This document shows positions 26,860 through 36,428 of a stretch of DNA of 64,000 nt, in pieces. Under the pieces are notes generated by a model. That model saw nothing but the letters and a program-made list of their open reading frames with translations. It was not told the origin of the DNA and did no database searches. Position 1 is the first letter of the stretch; every line of letters begins with the position of its first letter. The translations under genes and the position numbers were made by a program. The stretch is from Thermoguttaceae bacterium (lineage in GTDB: Bacteria; Planctomycetota; Planctomycetia; Pirellulales; Thermoguttaceae), in assembly GCA_017434455.1 (NCBI GenBank), contig JAFRFG010000014.1, forward strand, positions 62,001-126,000. The letters run 5' to 3'.

Positions 26860-27194
26860 AACGTGAGCGGCCGCGCCGCGGTGATCTTCCTACCGCGTAC
26901 CTTTCCCCTACGGCAATCGCCCCTCAAGCGCGCCGCGCTTGCCCCCCGGGAGGGCCGCCGGAGGCAAAAAAAGAAAAGAACACCGCACAGCAAAATAAAG
27001 CACCCCCAGCCGCCCCCGAAAAAGTCACGACAAGAGGCCTCGTCCTACGCCAACAAAGGCCGGCCAGCCGACAGGCCCCCCACGGGCGGCTGGACGGAGC
27101 GGAAGCAGCGGCCGAAAACCGACCGGCCCCTTCACGCCGACAGACCGGCCGCGGTCTTTCGCAGTTAGTTGGGGAAAATCACCCTACCGGCCGA
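26860..27194 (-). repeat. Element A, copy 2
   Basis: This is a direct tandem repeat of copy 1 (for example GTGATCTTCCTACC at 26528 and 26880). It ends with the marker GTTAGTTGGGGAAAATCACC, which is the reverse complement of the start of the later copies. It lies about 30 bases beyond the stop of the helicase gene. No gene is seen between 26308 and 27224. Confidence 0.75.
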
Positions 27195-27223
27195 AACGCC
27201 ACGTGAGCCAAACAGGGATTGGG

Positions 27224-29794
27224 CTATTTTCGCTGATTGAACTCTTCAGTGGATATTACGGTATCCATCAGACCGACATGCGTTTCGTGGCTATGCTTGT
27301 TGATACTGTTATTGATGTACTTGAAACTGTCGTCTTCGTAGCGTTTGAAGTAAAAGATGGCTTCGTTCATCTCGGCTTTATTGAAAACGCCGATCGAAGT
27401 CAGGAGATCAAAATCCGCGATTTCCAAGCCGGTTACTTCTCTGAAAAGTTCGGTATCCAGCCGGTGAATAATATCGTCAAGGCATTGCTCGCGATAGTCC
27501 GTCAGATACATAAAAATCGGGATTCTCGTCAGGAATTTGAGGAGCTTTTCCTGGATTTGCTTGCGGAGCGTCTTAAGTTCTTTTTCTTCCTCCGAGAGTT
27601 GTTTTTTCTCTCTTTGAGTAAGATTGTCTTTTTCTCGACGTGTATCCCTGATCTGTTGATGTCGTGTGATAATCGTATCAATCATCTGGTTAAGGTTTCG
27701 CAATCCCTTAATCTTCATAACAGCAGCGAGGGCCAGCGGATTATTCTTAACCTTCTTAAGCATTTCATCATCAACTCTTACCAAAACGGCCGATTCCCAC
27801 TTTCTCGCAAGCAGTGTAGCCGTTGTGCCCGTGATGGACATATCGAGGATCTTTCCCGCATCGATCTCATCCATATCACTACCATCATGGGCAATGACAG
27901 GAAGGAAATGGATGAAATTCTTGATCTTTTCTTCCTTACTTTTGCCCGATGGATCGAGTTTACAGCTGTAGTCGGAAATTTGACGAAGGGAGCGATTCAG
28001 CGCGAAGTCAAAAATATAGCAGTTCTCTTTAAAGATCGCCCACTCCCCAAGATCGTCTTTATCGGCCCAAGGGGACTGAACACGAAACGCCGCCTGAAAG
28101 TAGGTCTCTGGACTGCTCAGGTTTCGAAGCATTAAAATCCCGGTCCAGGGGGCAACGGTAACACCGGTGGTCAATTTTCCGCAGGTCAGAGTAATGGTCT
28201 TTGTATTAAGGGGATTGGCCATTGCCTCGCGAACGGGCTTGATGGCCTCAACCCCGATTCCAACATGATCCCCGGCGCAGACGATTACTTTGTAATCGTG
28301 AAAAAAACTATTCTGTTTTTGCATCAGCAAATTATACATCGCCTCGCAGGAATTCACCTTAGGCAAAAACCAGAGCGTGTGCTGGAGAAGATGGCGCATC
28401 TGCGCTGTATTGAAGGGGAACCGCGCTTTCCTGCTGTTCCCTAGTTTCAAATTCTGCTCATAAGTCGGAGATTTAGAACTTCCCCTAATCAGGTCAAGCC
28501 ACTGTTGAACCTCATCTTCGTGAGTGAAATGTGCGTTCTTTCCTTCACCTTCTGCGGCAAAGAATTCATTCAGATCAAACTCGTTATTTTCCCCTTTTAC
28601 AGCAACCCGATTTATTTCATCGGGCAGCTTATAGGTCATCAATACAACACGGGGAAGCGTCCGGTAGGGGTTCTCACCGTTGGACTCGTCCCACGACTCT
28701 TTGGCCCTTTGTTCATCGGTGTAGGTCCAATTGAAGATCTGTTCCTCGATAAATTCCCCGGTATTGATCGCGCGGAAAGGTGTTCCCGACAAGAACAAAT
28801 AATGTTTGGTCCTAATGGGAAGATCTTGCTCGTTGATCGCATTGGGTGCTTCTTTAAGGGCGTATTCTTCCATGTCCACATCATACGAGGCCTCTTCCAC
28901 ATTCTTTTGGAAAAGGTCTTGAGACCGCTCGCGCCAAGCCCCGTAATGATATTCATCAAAGATGACGATATCCCAAAGGGTTTTGTGAATAAAAGTATTT
29001 TTGGCCTTTATGCTTCCCGTTTGGCGATCTCTTCCGAGGAGATCTTGAAAGGAACCGAACACCACAACCGGACGCTTTTTATCTCTCGCTTTGTACTGCT
29101 CATCGATTTGTGTACCGGTAATCGAACCGTTCTTGTTAGAAATGAACTGCCATCCCTCAAAATCGACATGGGTCTCTAAATCCTCGGACCAGGCCGATTC
29201 CACGGCTGGTTTGAAGGTCAAAACAAGAATCTTTTGGAGGTTCATTCTCTTTGCCAGCTGATATGCGGCAAATGTTTTCCCGAACCTCATTTTGGCGTTC
29301 CAGAGAAATCTCGGGACTTTATCTGTTGTTTTACTGATATCGTCAAAGTATTCGAACGTTTGCCTAACGGCACGTTCCTGTTCTGGCCTCATCGAGTACG
29401 TTTTATTTCGACGCCCCTCACACTTGATCCCGTCACGCAGCTGTTTAACAGCCGACTCAACATCGTCTTCTGAACAGTTAAACCACTCTCTACCAGTGAT
29501 CCCTTTTCCGACAAGGCGTACGAACCCTTGATTTTCTAAGAGAGCATGGACTTCATGATCGGAGACAATCGAACCGTCCGGACGCATAGCGGGAAGCTTT
29601 AGAAGAATTTCCGGATAAATCGCGGCCGCGCCGGTCTGTTCCGCAATTCTAATCGCTGATCCCCTCCGCGTTTGACCAATCTTTATGTACCCGGGGTGAA
29701 TCTCAACTTTTTTGTCGGGTTTCGTATAAAGACGGTAGGCATAAATGGTGGGGTTTACGTCAGGACGACTGTTAAAAAAATCGTTTTTAGGCAT
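27224..29794 (-). CDS. GIY-YIG nuclease fused to SF2 helicase, restriction-like
   Basis: The 856-residue protein joins two domains. Residues 15-115 look like a T5orf172-type GIY-YIG nuclease: IYAYRLY, YIKIGQTRRGSAIRI and the Glu in SDHEVHALLENQGF. An SF2 helicase follows: motif I MRFGKTFAA near 168, motif II FDEYHYG near 280, motif III FLSGTPFRA, and motif VI QAAFRVQSP. The C-terminal 200 residues are helical and charged. It lies four bases after the methyltransferase gene, whose end contains its GGAGG. This suggests an R-M complex in which the helicase translocates and the GIY-YIG domain cuts. The substrate and methylation rule are unknown. The DNA is visibly more AT-rich than the flanking regions. 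Confidence 0.87.
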   Translation of the reverse strand: MPKNDFFNSRPDVNPTIYAYRLYTKPDKKVEIHPGYIKIGQTRRGSAIRIAEQTGAAAIYPEILLKLPAMRPDGSIVSDHEVHALLENQGFVRLVGKGITGREWFNCSEDDVESAVKQLRDGIKCEGRRNKTYSMRPEQERAVRQTFEYFDDISKTTDKVPRFLWNAKMRFGKTFAAYQLAKRMNLQKILVLTFKPAVESAWSEDLETHVDFEGWQFISNKNGSITGTQIDEQYKARDKKRPVVVFGSFQDLLGRDRQTGSIKAKNTFIHKTLWDIVIFDEYHYGAWRERSQDLFQKNVEEASYDVDMEEYALKEAPNAINEQDLPIRTKHYLFLSGTPFRAINTGEFIEEQIFNWTYTDEQRAKESWDESNGENPYRTLPRVVLMTYKLPDEINRVAVKGENNEFDLNEFFAAEGEGKNAHFTHEDEVQQWLDLIRGSSKSPTYEQNLKLGNSRKARFPFNTAQMRHLLQHTLWFLPKVNSCEAMYNLLMQKQNSFFHDYKVIVCAGDHVGIGVEAIKPVREAMANPLNTKTITLTCGKLTTGVTVAPWTGILMLRNLSSPETYFQAAFRVQSPWADKDDLGEWAIFKENCYIFDFALNRSLRQISDYSCKLDPSGKSKEEKIKNFIHFLPVIAHDGSDMDEIDAGKILDMSITGTTATLLARKWESAVLVRVDDEMLKKVKNNPLALAAVMKIKGLRNLNQMIDTIITRHQQIRDTRREKDNLTQREKKQLSEEEKELKTLRKQIQEKLLKFLTRIPIFMYLTDYREQCLDDIIHRLDTELFREVTGLEIADFDLLTSIGVFNKAEMNEAIFYFKRYEDDSFKYINNSINKHSHETHVGLMDTVISTEEFNQRK

Positions 29795-29798
29795 AGTC

Positions 29799-31364
29799 TT
29801 ACTCCTCCCGGTCGTCCATCGGTTTGATCATCGACTCTATAAAATCGATATTCTCCTGTGAGAGCTTGTATTTTCGATAGAGATCCTCATCGGTCCAGGT
29901 CTTAGAGAAGTCCTGTTGAGGGACAAATTGAAGGACATTCCGACTAAGGTTAATAGAGGTCATCGACTGGAGGATCAGAAAACGCGCAAATTTCGTGAAG
30001 AGATATTTCAAGAGATTAGACGCCTCTTCTTTTTTATCGAATTGACCAATCACGAAGTACGAATGAGTACATACCTCACCCGGTCCAATCACTTTTGTCG
30101 TTGAAGATATAACACGATAGTTCCCATCGTTGCTCGGCTCTAAAGCGTGTTCGGAACCAGTCTTACTAATCAGCACTTTGTATTTACTCAAGTACTGATT
30201 CGTTTTGTTGACAGCGTCACTCGGAATGAACGACACTCCTGCACTAGAATGGAGAACAATATCCGTTTTTTTGGTTTTTTCTTCAGCACCGCGCATATTG
30301 GTTGGCAGACCGAAGGGACAGAGAGGGCTTGCTAGTGATTCTAGCGATTCTTCATCTAATCGTCTGATTTTATGGATAATATCTACTGCTTTGTTATACC
30401 TGACCAGAACGGGAAACTCAGAAAGGTCTCGTTCCATCGGGTGATCCATATCCTCCGCATTGTAGAAGGAACAGGTCCCTTTGTAATTGCGGTCCCACAA
30501 GAAATAACAGACACCTCCGCTGATGCTGTTCTGTGGGAAACACTCCTTTGCGTTGATAAAATCGACCAAATGGCTGATCTGTTTGTTCTCAAGCATCATC
30601 TTCCTGAATCCTTCCATTCCCATCCCTCCGGCGTACCATCGGGAGGGGATAATCATCGCGATATAGCGAGGATTGAGTTTCATAGCCTTCTCGACAAAAA
30701 GTGGGTAGATCGGTTTGGCCTGTCTCCCGGCGCCCCCTGTCTCAATTTGGTAGGGGGGATTACTGATGATCACATCGAATCTCATATCGTTGTCCTCATT
30801 GGGCTGATTTATAGTGTTGATGATTTTGCTCGGATCCTCGTTATGAATGAATTCATAGGCGTAATTGTCGTACCCTTCGCCCTGATTCAACTCCTTGACA
30901 TCTTGAGATCCTCCGCAATAGATGCAATGACCGTTCTCCCAGGTATGACAAAGGGGATCATAATGGATCCGCCCATTCTCATCTTCAAACGGGACTATTG
31001 AGTAACGGCTGTTCGCTTCTAAAGAGCAGTAGAGACTCCTACGGGATAAAAGCGCTGTCAATCGAGTGATGGCGATACCGAAGAGTTGGTTTTTAAAAAT
31101 ATGATTGATCCGTTCCTGCAGGTCGGGAATTTTATCAGCCAACCCCCAGGCCAGCCGTTTGGCGATTTCCCGCAAAAACACCCCCGTTTTGCAGGCGGGG
31201 TCAAGAAATTTCGCGTTGGGATCGTGCCAGAGTTCTTCCGGGAGTTTATCCAGAATCTGGTTTACCATATCCGGAGGCGTAAACACCTCATCGTTGGAAA
31301 GGTTTGACAGACAGGTGAGGATATCAGGGTTATGTCGTTCACCGCTAAGATTAAATCCAGCCAT
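29799..31364 (-). CDS. Eco57I-type adenine-specific DNA methyltransferase
   Basis: The 521-residue protein contains the gamma-class N6-adenine methyltransferase motifs: FTPPDMVNQIL (motif X-like) near 28, motif I FLDPACKTGVFL near 53, and the catalytic motif IV SNPPYQI near 203. IYPLFVEKAMKLNPRYIAMIIPSRWY and GVCYFLW are typical of Eco57I-like enzymes. A possible zinc site, CHTWENGHCIYCGG, lies near residue 140. The C-terminal part should read the target sequence. It is the middle gene of a three-gene operon, 22 bp after a second methyltransferase-like gene and four before the nuclease-helicase gene. It probably protects host DNA. Confidence 0.9.
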   Translation of the reverse strand: MAGFNLSGERHNPDILTCLSNLSNDEVFTPPDMVNQILDKLPEELWHDPNAKFLDPACKTGVFLREIAKRLAWGLADKIPDLQERINHIFKNQLFGIAITRLTALLSRRSLYCSLEANSRYSIVPFEDENGRIHYDPLCHTWENGHCIYCGGSQDVKELNQGEGYDNYAYEFIHNEDPSKIINTINQPNEDNDMRFDVIISNPPYQIETGGAGRQAKPIYPLFVEKAMKLNPRYIAMIIPSRWYAGGMGMEGFRKMMLENKQISHLVDFINAKECFPQNSISGGVCYFLWDRNYKGTCSFYNAEDMDHPMERDLSEFPVLVRYNKAVDIIHKIRRLDEESLESLASPLCPFGLPTNMRGAEEKTKKTDIVLHSSAGVSFIPSDAVNKTNQYLSKYKVLISKTGSEHALEPSNDGNYRVISSTTKVIGPGEVCTHSYFVIGQFDKKEEASNLLKYLFTKFARFLILQSMTSINLSRNVLQFVPQQDFSKTWTDEDLYRKYKLSQENIDFIESMIKPMDDREE

Positions 31365-31386
31365 TTTGAACCTTCTCCAAAATACT

Positions 31387-32097
31387 CTATTCTCGAATAT
31401 CCTTAAAATAGATGGGTGGAAATTCTCGAATCGGTTTCGGTATCAACACTCCCGTCTTGGGATCGATCTCCCAATAGTCTCCGCAGAGGGGATCGTCATC
31501 AAAGAGAGACAGAGTCTGGTTTTCCCGAAGTCCTTCCTCTCCTTCGAGGGTAAGAAGAACATCCAGACGAAACTCTCGGCGCTTTACGTCGGTACCGATA
31601 AACCCCCATTCAGTGAAGATAATCGGCTCTTCCAGGTCTTGGCCGCAATCGTCAACCCTCTTCAAGCTCAGCGCGTTGCCGCAGAGGATATTCTTTCGCA
31701 GGACAAGACGAGCTATTTCGCGTGCATGCTCGTTGGCATCCCCTCGACAGGCAGCATTATAGACGGTATTCCACTGGTCAAAGAGCCGCTCTTGGCAGGC
31801 AGCCACATTGTCGGCCAGCAGTTCGACGCCATAGATACTCGTGAGTGCCATAAGAGAATAGAACTCGAAATCAGGGGCGCTTTTGCCGTAGCGGCGGCGA
31901 ACCACCTCGAGCTTGCGGGCGAGGATCTCACACAAAAAGTTTCCTTCTCCGCAGGCCGGCTCTAAAAAGCGGCTGTCGATCCGCTCGGTCTCGTTCAAGA
32001 CCAGGTCGCACATCGCCTTGACCTCACGCTCGGCGGTGAACACCTCGCCATGGTCCGCGACCCGCTGTTTTGACTTGACCTGAAGCTCCTCAGACAC
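31387..32097 (-). CDS. Short N6-adenine methyltransferase-like protein
   Basis: The 236-residue protein starts at GTG with AAGG 7 nt upstream. It has motif X (HGEVFTAEREVKAMCDLVL), motif I (FLEPACGEGNFLCEIL near 45-60), an acidic motif II (YGVELLADNVAACQERL) and NILCGNAL. There is no NPPY motif IV. The end PIIFTEWGFIGTDVKRREF with a charged tail resembles the middle of full-length enzymes. It may be a SAM-binding partner of the complete methyltransferase that follows 22 bp later rather than an enzyme by itself. A strong promoter and a B repeat lie upstream. Confidence 0.8.
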   Translation of the reverse strand: MSEELQVKSKQRVADHGEVFTAEREVKAMCDLVLNETERIDSRFLEPACGEGNFLCEILARKLEVVRRRYGKSAPDFEFYSLMALTSIYGVELLADNVAACQERLFDQWNTVYNAACRGDANEHAREIARLVLRKNILCGNALSLKRVDDCGQDLEEPIIFTEWGFIGTDVKRREFRLDVLLTLEGEEGLRENQTLSLFDDDPLCGDYWEIDPKTGVLIPKPIREFPPIYFKDIRE

Positions 32098-32181
32098 CGA
32101 AAACCTTCATTTCCATACGATTCTCCAAAGAATATTTCCTGACCCGGGTTGACGAGCCACCAGCACGCACCCTCGAAAGTG

Positions 32182-32209
32182 ATTATAGGGAACGGCAGGG
32201 TAATTTCAA
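32182..32209 (-). promoter_or_regulatory. Promoter of the methyltransferase/helicase operon
   Basis: On the minus strand, TTGAAA (32209-32204), a 16-bp spacer and TATAAT (32187-32182) stand about 85 bases before the GTG start. The inverted repeat of element B lies 62 bases upstream of the -35. Confidence 0.75.
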
Positions 32210-32266
32210 CAATCGTTTTTGTTTTTGCCGATAAAATTTTTATGGCATAACGGTGGTTTTACCCTT

Positions 32267-32420
32267 GGCTGGACAGCATCTGTCACAATCGGGCCGCTTC
32301 CCCGCCCCAGACCAGCCCGCCCGCAACGGCGCTGAAAACACGATTGACGCTAGAAAACAAGAGTTTTGAGGAGATTTTCCCCCCGAAAAGACCCCCTCGA
32401 GGAGTTGGACAAACTTTGCT
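32267..32420. repeat. Element B, copy 1
   Basis: This B copy begins with the perfect inverted repeat GACAG-CAT-CTGTC (32272-32284) followed by ACAA. It continues through GAAAACACGATTGACGC and GTTTTGAGGAGATT, and ends with GTTGGACAAACTTTG. The rest of 32098-32586 shows no gene. Confidence 0.75.
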
Positions 32421-32586
32421 TCACCCCTCGGGGCGGAAAATAAGGAGAAATTTCGCTCGGCTCTCCCTGAAGGCCACCCATTAAGGGCGGAACCAATGCT
32501 GACTGCTGACTTCAGAGACTAAGGGAGATCGATCGGGCGGCGGCCAAGTGGGCACCATAGAGACAATAGGCAAACCCCGAGCCATC

Positions 32587-33642
32587 TCACCCCCTAGAAA
32601 AGTGTTCCTCGACAATCGCTTTCAGCTGCGCCTCGATCTCGGTAAAGTCTCGGTTCAGGTCCAAAGTCCGAACACTGATCTTGTTCCCACTCATCGAGTA
32701 ACTAAAGTCCGGCAGGATCACCTCGTCGGTCGCAGCGTACAAAAGCATACCGGAGACCGTGTGAGGTTTCTCCCCAAACTCTTTTTCCTTGTTTTTGACG
32801 TAAGTGAATATCTGATAGAGGTTATCTGAGCGCAGCGTGTGGGTATCATAATGGGTCAGCGTTATGCTTTCATAATACTTCGCGTCGATGATGAGTACCT
32901 CATTGTCTCTGGTGAGCGTAATATCGCTTTGCATGTCAGGGAGCATCGTCCCCGGGCCGTCGTCTAAGGCCCATGGGATCCGTGACGCCGACGCTTTCAC
33001 CCGCGGGCATTCCTTGGCGTAGTATTCCAGGATAAATTTCTCGTAAAGACGGCACATGCGCTGTTCATCAAGAAAGGAAGCCAGCTTGTATTCACCGGAT
33101 TCGGTGGTCAGAAGCATCCCCTCCAGAATGAGCTGGCACAGACCGATGAGCATACGGTAGGTGTTGTTGTTCCTCTGAAAACGAATTGCCGACCAGCGGA
33201 TATTGCCGGGATCGATGGTTTCGACGTTCGAGAAGAAGAGCATCTCCTTTTTCAGATCGTCCTTATACTCCTGTTTCACCCGTGTGTGACGCAGCAGGAG
33301 CATGACGGTCGTTTTGAGAATCTGGTTGAGGAGGTTATTTTCGGACAGTTCATCGAATCGGCAGGTCAGCATCCTCTTTTTGGCCAGCCGGTTTCTTATG
33401 GTTCCCGGCATGTCAAGTTTGCCGCGTAAAACGGAAATCGTCTCCCCGCGGCTGAGGTACTCACGATACAAACCCTGCTTCAGCTGCCGGCCGATCCCTT
33501 TGGCCAGGATCGCGGCGAAGAGGTTATGCATGTTCTCAAAATCTTCTTTGGCGAGATTCTCATAATCACCCTGATTCAGCGCCGTGAAGGCGTATGAGAG
33601 CATGTAGTAGATGTTTTTTATGAAGATGCTCTTGTCCTTCAT
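32587..33642 (-). CDS. mcrC: McrC, nuclease subunit of McrBC restriction
   Basis: The ATG at 33642 overlaps the McrB stop (ATGA), giving 351 residues. The protein shows the McrC plan: NIYYMLSYAFTALN at the start, SRGETISVLRGKLDM near 68, DELSENNLLNQILKTT near 98, and a C-terminal PD-(D/E)XK nuclease with LPDMQSDITLTRDNEVLIIDAKYY near 248-270, containing the D...DxK triad. McrC joins the McrB GTPase rings to cleave DNA carrying modified cytosine. An upstream in-frame ATG is less likely because it would overlap McrB by 36 bases. Confidence 0.92.
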   Translation of the reverse strand: MKDKSIFIKNIYYMLSYAFTALNQGDYENLAKEDFENMHNLFAAILAKGIGRQLKQGLYREYLSRGETISVLRGKLDMPGTIRNRLAKKRMLTCRFDELSENNLLNQILKTTVMLLLRHTRVKQEYKDDLKKEMLFFSNVETIDPGNIRWSAIRFQRNNNTYRMLIGLCQLILEGMLLTTESGEYKLASFLDEQRMCRLYEKFILEYYAKECPRVKASASRIPWALDDGPGTMLPDMQSDITLTRDNEVLIIDAKYYESITLTHYDTHTLRSDNLYQIFTYVKNKEKEFGEKPHTVSGMLLYAATDEVILPDFSYSMSGNKISVRTLDLNRDFTEIEAQLKAIVEEHFSRG

Positions 33643-35303
33643 CGCTGAAACAGACCTTGAAGATTGTTCTCCCAAAGCTGGAGCTTACTTGGTTCGTCGA
33701 ACCAATATTCCCGCAGCATCGGGATGATGTCATAATCGACGATCGATCGCAGCCATTCCTCGGTACAATCTGTTTGGCCGCAGAAATAGCTGTGCCCGAT
33801 GCAGAAGCCCTTACCCAACGATTTGTCTCGAGTGATCTCCCTATTCAAGTCCTCGACCTTGGAGATAAGCTCATTGAGCGTATCGTTATTCAGCGCGCTC
33901 TTATACTTTAGGAAACCGTCGGATTCAAAGCCCGGTTCCAGATCAAAAAAGCTGAAGCGGCGGCGAAGAGCGTAGTCGATCATAGCGAGACTACGGTCGG
34001 CCGTGTTCATCATACCGATGATATAAAGATTTTCCGGAACGGAGAACGGGAGTCCGGTGTAGGCCAAAGTGATCTCCTCGCCCCGGTAATCCTTTTCGAT
34101 CAGCATCAGCAGCTCACCGAAAATCTTGCTCATGTTGCCGCGGTTGATCTCGTCGATGATAAAGAAGAAATCCTCATCCGGCCGCTTTGCCGCCTCCTGA
34201 CAGAACCGATAGAAGACGCCATACCTCAGCTCAAAGCCGTCCTCCACCGGTTTATAGCCCATCATGAAATCCTCGTAGGAATAGTTCTGGTGGAACTGCA
34301 CAAAAGCAACGCGGTTTTTGTCCTTTTTCCCAATCATGGACCACGCCAGACGCCACGCCGCGAATGTTTTGCCGACCCCGGGGGCGCCCTGAAGAATGAT
34401 GTTCTTCTTATTCTGGAGGACGGCCGCCAGAGTGTTGAAGCGCTCCTCGGTCATATAGACTTCGTTGAGGAAGTCTTTCTTTGTGTAGACGTCATACGAC
34501 GGCGGGGTGACGCTGGGTGATTTGTCCGAGGTGCGCTGATCAGCCGTTTCATTATCGTCTACGTCATTATCGTCTCCCTCCCCTTGGGCGCCGGCCTGAG
34601 CCGCCGCGTCCTTTCGCTTGCCGATGTAGTAGCCGACATCGACGGTGAGTGTTTTGAGCTGCGGATCGGGATAACAGGCATCGGTGAGCTGTGACTCAAG
34701 AAGTCGTACAAGTTCGGTGTCCTCTTTCACCGCCGCGTTAAGCTCATCATAGAGCTTTAGGAAATTGCGGAGATTCTCGGTATACGCCCCCTGCTTGAAA
34801 CCGCCGTCGGTGTCCGCCTTCAGCCGTTTGGCAACCTCGTGAGCCACGGTGAATTGATAGATGTAATACTTATCGGGGTACCGCAGCCAAAGGTAGGTCG
34901 TGATGGCGTTCTCTGTCTGATAATGGGAACTCTCACCCTTGCCGTCCTTTTTCAAGAGAAAATCAGACCGATGTTTGAACGCCTCGATCCGCTCGAAAAC
35001 ATCCTTGTTTTCGTCGAAAAGCGCGATAAACATACCCCGGACTTCCTCCGGCGCCTGTTTCGCCAATTTGACGATCCATTTCTCGGGAAATTTGTTCGCG
35101 GATCTCAGAAGAACGGATGTCTCGCTCAAGGATCGTTCCAACATCCCGGAGAAATCTTCGCCGTTCACGTTCACATTCCAATGATCCTGAAAACACTTGA
35201 CGGCTTTCCATTTAAATATTTCATCTTCCTTTCCCGTCAGCCGGGAGACGAAGTTTTGCTTGTATGCCGCGAGTATCTCAGCGAGTCTTGAATGGTCAAA
35301 CAT
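33639..35303 (-). CDS. mcrB: McrB, AAA+ GTPase subunit of McrBC restriction
   Basis: The 554-residue protein has a helical N-terminal region of about 270 residues, the likely modified-DNA reader. A McrB-type AAA+ domain follows: Walker A GAPGVGKT near 305, FHQNYSYEDFMMGYKP, Walker B FFFIIDEINRGNMSKIFGE, the GTP-selective MNTADRS loop and IDYALRRRFSFF. This N-terminal part does not look like the short E. coli reader, so its specificity cannot be guessed. It overlaps mcrC by four bases. A promoter and element B lie upstream. Confidence 0.93.
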   Translation of the reverse strand: MFDHSRLAEILAAYKQNFVSRLTGKEDEIFKWKAVKCFQDHWNVNVNGEDFSGMLERSLSETSVLLRSANKFPEKWIVKLAKQAPEEVRGMFIALFDENKDVFERIEAFKHRSDFLLKKDGKGESSHYQTENAITTYLWLRYPDKYYIYQFTVAHEVAKRLKADTDGGFKQGAYTENLRNFLKLYDELNAAVKEDTELVRLLESQLTDACYPDPQLKTLTVDVGYYIGKRKDAAAQAGAQGEGDDNDVDDNETADQRTSDKSPSVTPPSYDVYTKKDFLNEVYMTEERFNTLAAVLQNKKNIILQGAPGVGKTFAAWRLAWSMIGKKDKNRVAFVQFHQNYSYEDFMMGYKPVEDGFELRYGVFYRFCQEAAKRPDEDFFFIIDEINRGNMSKIFGELLMLIEKDYRGEEITLAYTGLPFSVPENLYIIGMMNTADRSLAMIDYALRRRFSFFDLEPGFESDGFLKYKSALNNDTLNELISKVEDLNREITRDKSLGKGFCIGHSYFCGQTDCTEEWLRSIVDYDIIPMLREYWFDEPSKLQLWENNLQGLFQR

Positions 35304-35421
35304 CTTCTTTATAGCTCCTTGATCAGGCAGACCGCCTGATTTATTTTCTCATCGCGGGGGCCGTCGGTTGTTTTCGGTGGAGAACCGAGCTGTTTTGCGC
35401 GAGATTTCTCCGCGTACTTGA

Positions 35422-35449
35422 ATTATAACGCTCGGGGGTTGATCCTCAA
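35422..35449 (-). promoter_or_regulatory. Promoter of mcrBC
   Basis: On the minus strand, TTGAGG (35449-35444), a 16-bp spacer and TATAAT (35427-35422) lie about 120 bases before mcrB. The layout matches the methyltransferase promoter, with the B inverted repeat 74 bases upstream of the -35. Confidence 0.75.
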
Positions 35450-35520
35450 TAAAACGGTCCATGGGCTTTTAATCAGCGTCCGTCTCCGTACCAGGTATGA
35501 AACGGCGCTTTTTCTCCGCT

Positions 35521-35672
35521 ATGGACAGTATCTGTCACAACCGGGTCGCTTCCCTGTCCCGGACCAGCCCGCCCGCAACGGCGCCGAAAACACGATTGAC
35601 GCTGAAAAACAAGTGTTTTGAGGAGATTATCCCCCCGAAAAGCCCCTCCGAGGAGTTGGACAAACTCTGTTT
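35521..35672. repeat. Element B, copy 2
   Basis: The perfect inverted repeat GACAG-TAT-CTGTC (35524-35536) heads a sequence closely similar to copy 1, through ACACGATTGACGCTGAAAAA, GTTTTGAGGAGATTA and AGGAGTTGGACAAACTCTG. It fills the gap between mcrB and the flavoprotein gene; the remaining bases to 35774 are GC-rich with no gene. Confidence 0.75.
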
Positions 35673-35774
35673 CCCCCCTCGGGTCGAGAATTTAGGGAAA
35701 ATTCCCCCCAGCGGCCCGGCCGCGCCGGTCCTTTGGGGGGGCTGCTGCCCCCCCGGCCCCCGAAAAGCCCGCTC

Positions 35775-36410
35775 CTACTTCCCGTCCGGGAAGCTGGTCA
35801 TGACCTCCCGTTCATTCGCCGGCAGGCCGTATTTTTCTTTCGCGTCGGCGAAGGCCCGGATCATAAAACTCATACAGCGGGCGAGGTTGCGCATCGTCTG
35901 CAGGCCCTCCAGGTCTTTTTTGACATCCTCCGCCGAGAAGCCGTGGACCTGGTTCCAGTAGGTCGACGAGGCGATCGGCATGGCACTGATCGTGAAATAC
36001 TTGTTCAGCACGTCGAAGCTCGCCGTATTCCCCCCTCGGCGGCACGATACGACCGCCGCGCCGACTTTCATCTGCTTCGGGACCGAACCCGAGGAGCTGA
36101 AGAACAACCGGTCCAGGAACGAAAGAAGCGTCCCGTTGGGGGAGCTGTAATAGACCGGGCTGCCGATCACCAGTCCGTCGGCCTCGGCGAGTTTCGCGGC
36201 GGTTTCGTTGACGGGATCGTCACCGAACACGCACTTGCCGATCTCCGCGCAGCTGCCGCAGGCGATACACCCCCGAACGGCCTTGTTCCCGATATGAATC
36301 AGCTCGGTCTCGATCCCTTCCTCGTTGAACACCTTGATCATTTCCTCAAGCGCGGCGGCCGTGCAGCCGTTTGCCTTCGGGCTTCCGTTAATCAGCAGTA
36401 CCTTAGCCAT
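35775..36410 (-). CDS. Iron-sulfur flavoprotein / NADPH-dependent FMN reductase family
   Basis: From the ATG at 36410 (GGGAGG upstream) the protein has 211 residues. The flavodoxin-like FMN phosphate loop is NGSPKANGCTAAAL at residues 7-20. The cluster CIACGSCAEIGKC near 52-64 has C-x2-C-x2-C-x5-C spacing, the compact motif of archaeal and anaerobe iron-sulfur flavoproteins. SPVYYSSPNGTLLSFLDRLF is the conserved flavin-side loop. These proteins move electrons to small molecules or oxygen species. The presence of the cluster suggests an anaerobic or microaerobic host. An R array separates the gene from a candidate promoter. Confidence 0.9.
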   Translation of the reverse strand: MAKVLLINGSPKANGCTAAALEEMIKVFNEEGIETELIHIGNKAVRGCIACGSCAEIGKCVFGDDPVNETAAKLAEADGLVIGSPVYYSSPNGTLLSFLDRLFFSSSGSVPKQMKVGAAVVSCRRGGNTASFDVLNKYFTISAMPIASSTYWNQVHGFSAEDVKKDLEGLQTMRNLARCMSFMIRAFADAKEKYGLPANEREVMTSFPDGK

Positions 36411-36428
36411 TGTCTTTTCCTCCCTTTT

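Noticed and set aside
26495..27168. Small Arg/Pro-rich open frames in the repeat region
   Set aside because: They lie wholly in element A, change between copies, lack start signals and have no conserved composition beyond GC bias.
27224..35303. BREX, DISARM or Dnd-type defence
   Set aside because: No PglZ, BrxC/L, DrmA/B/C or Dnd protein is present. Only the R-M-like operon and mcrBC can be supported.
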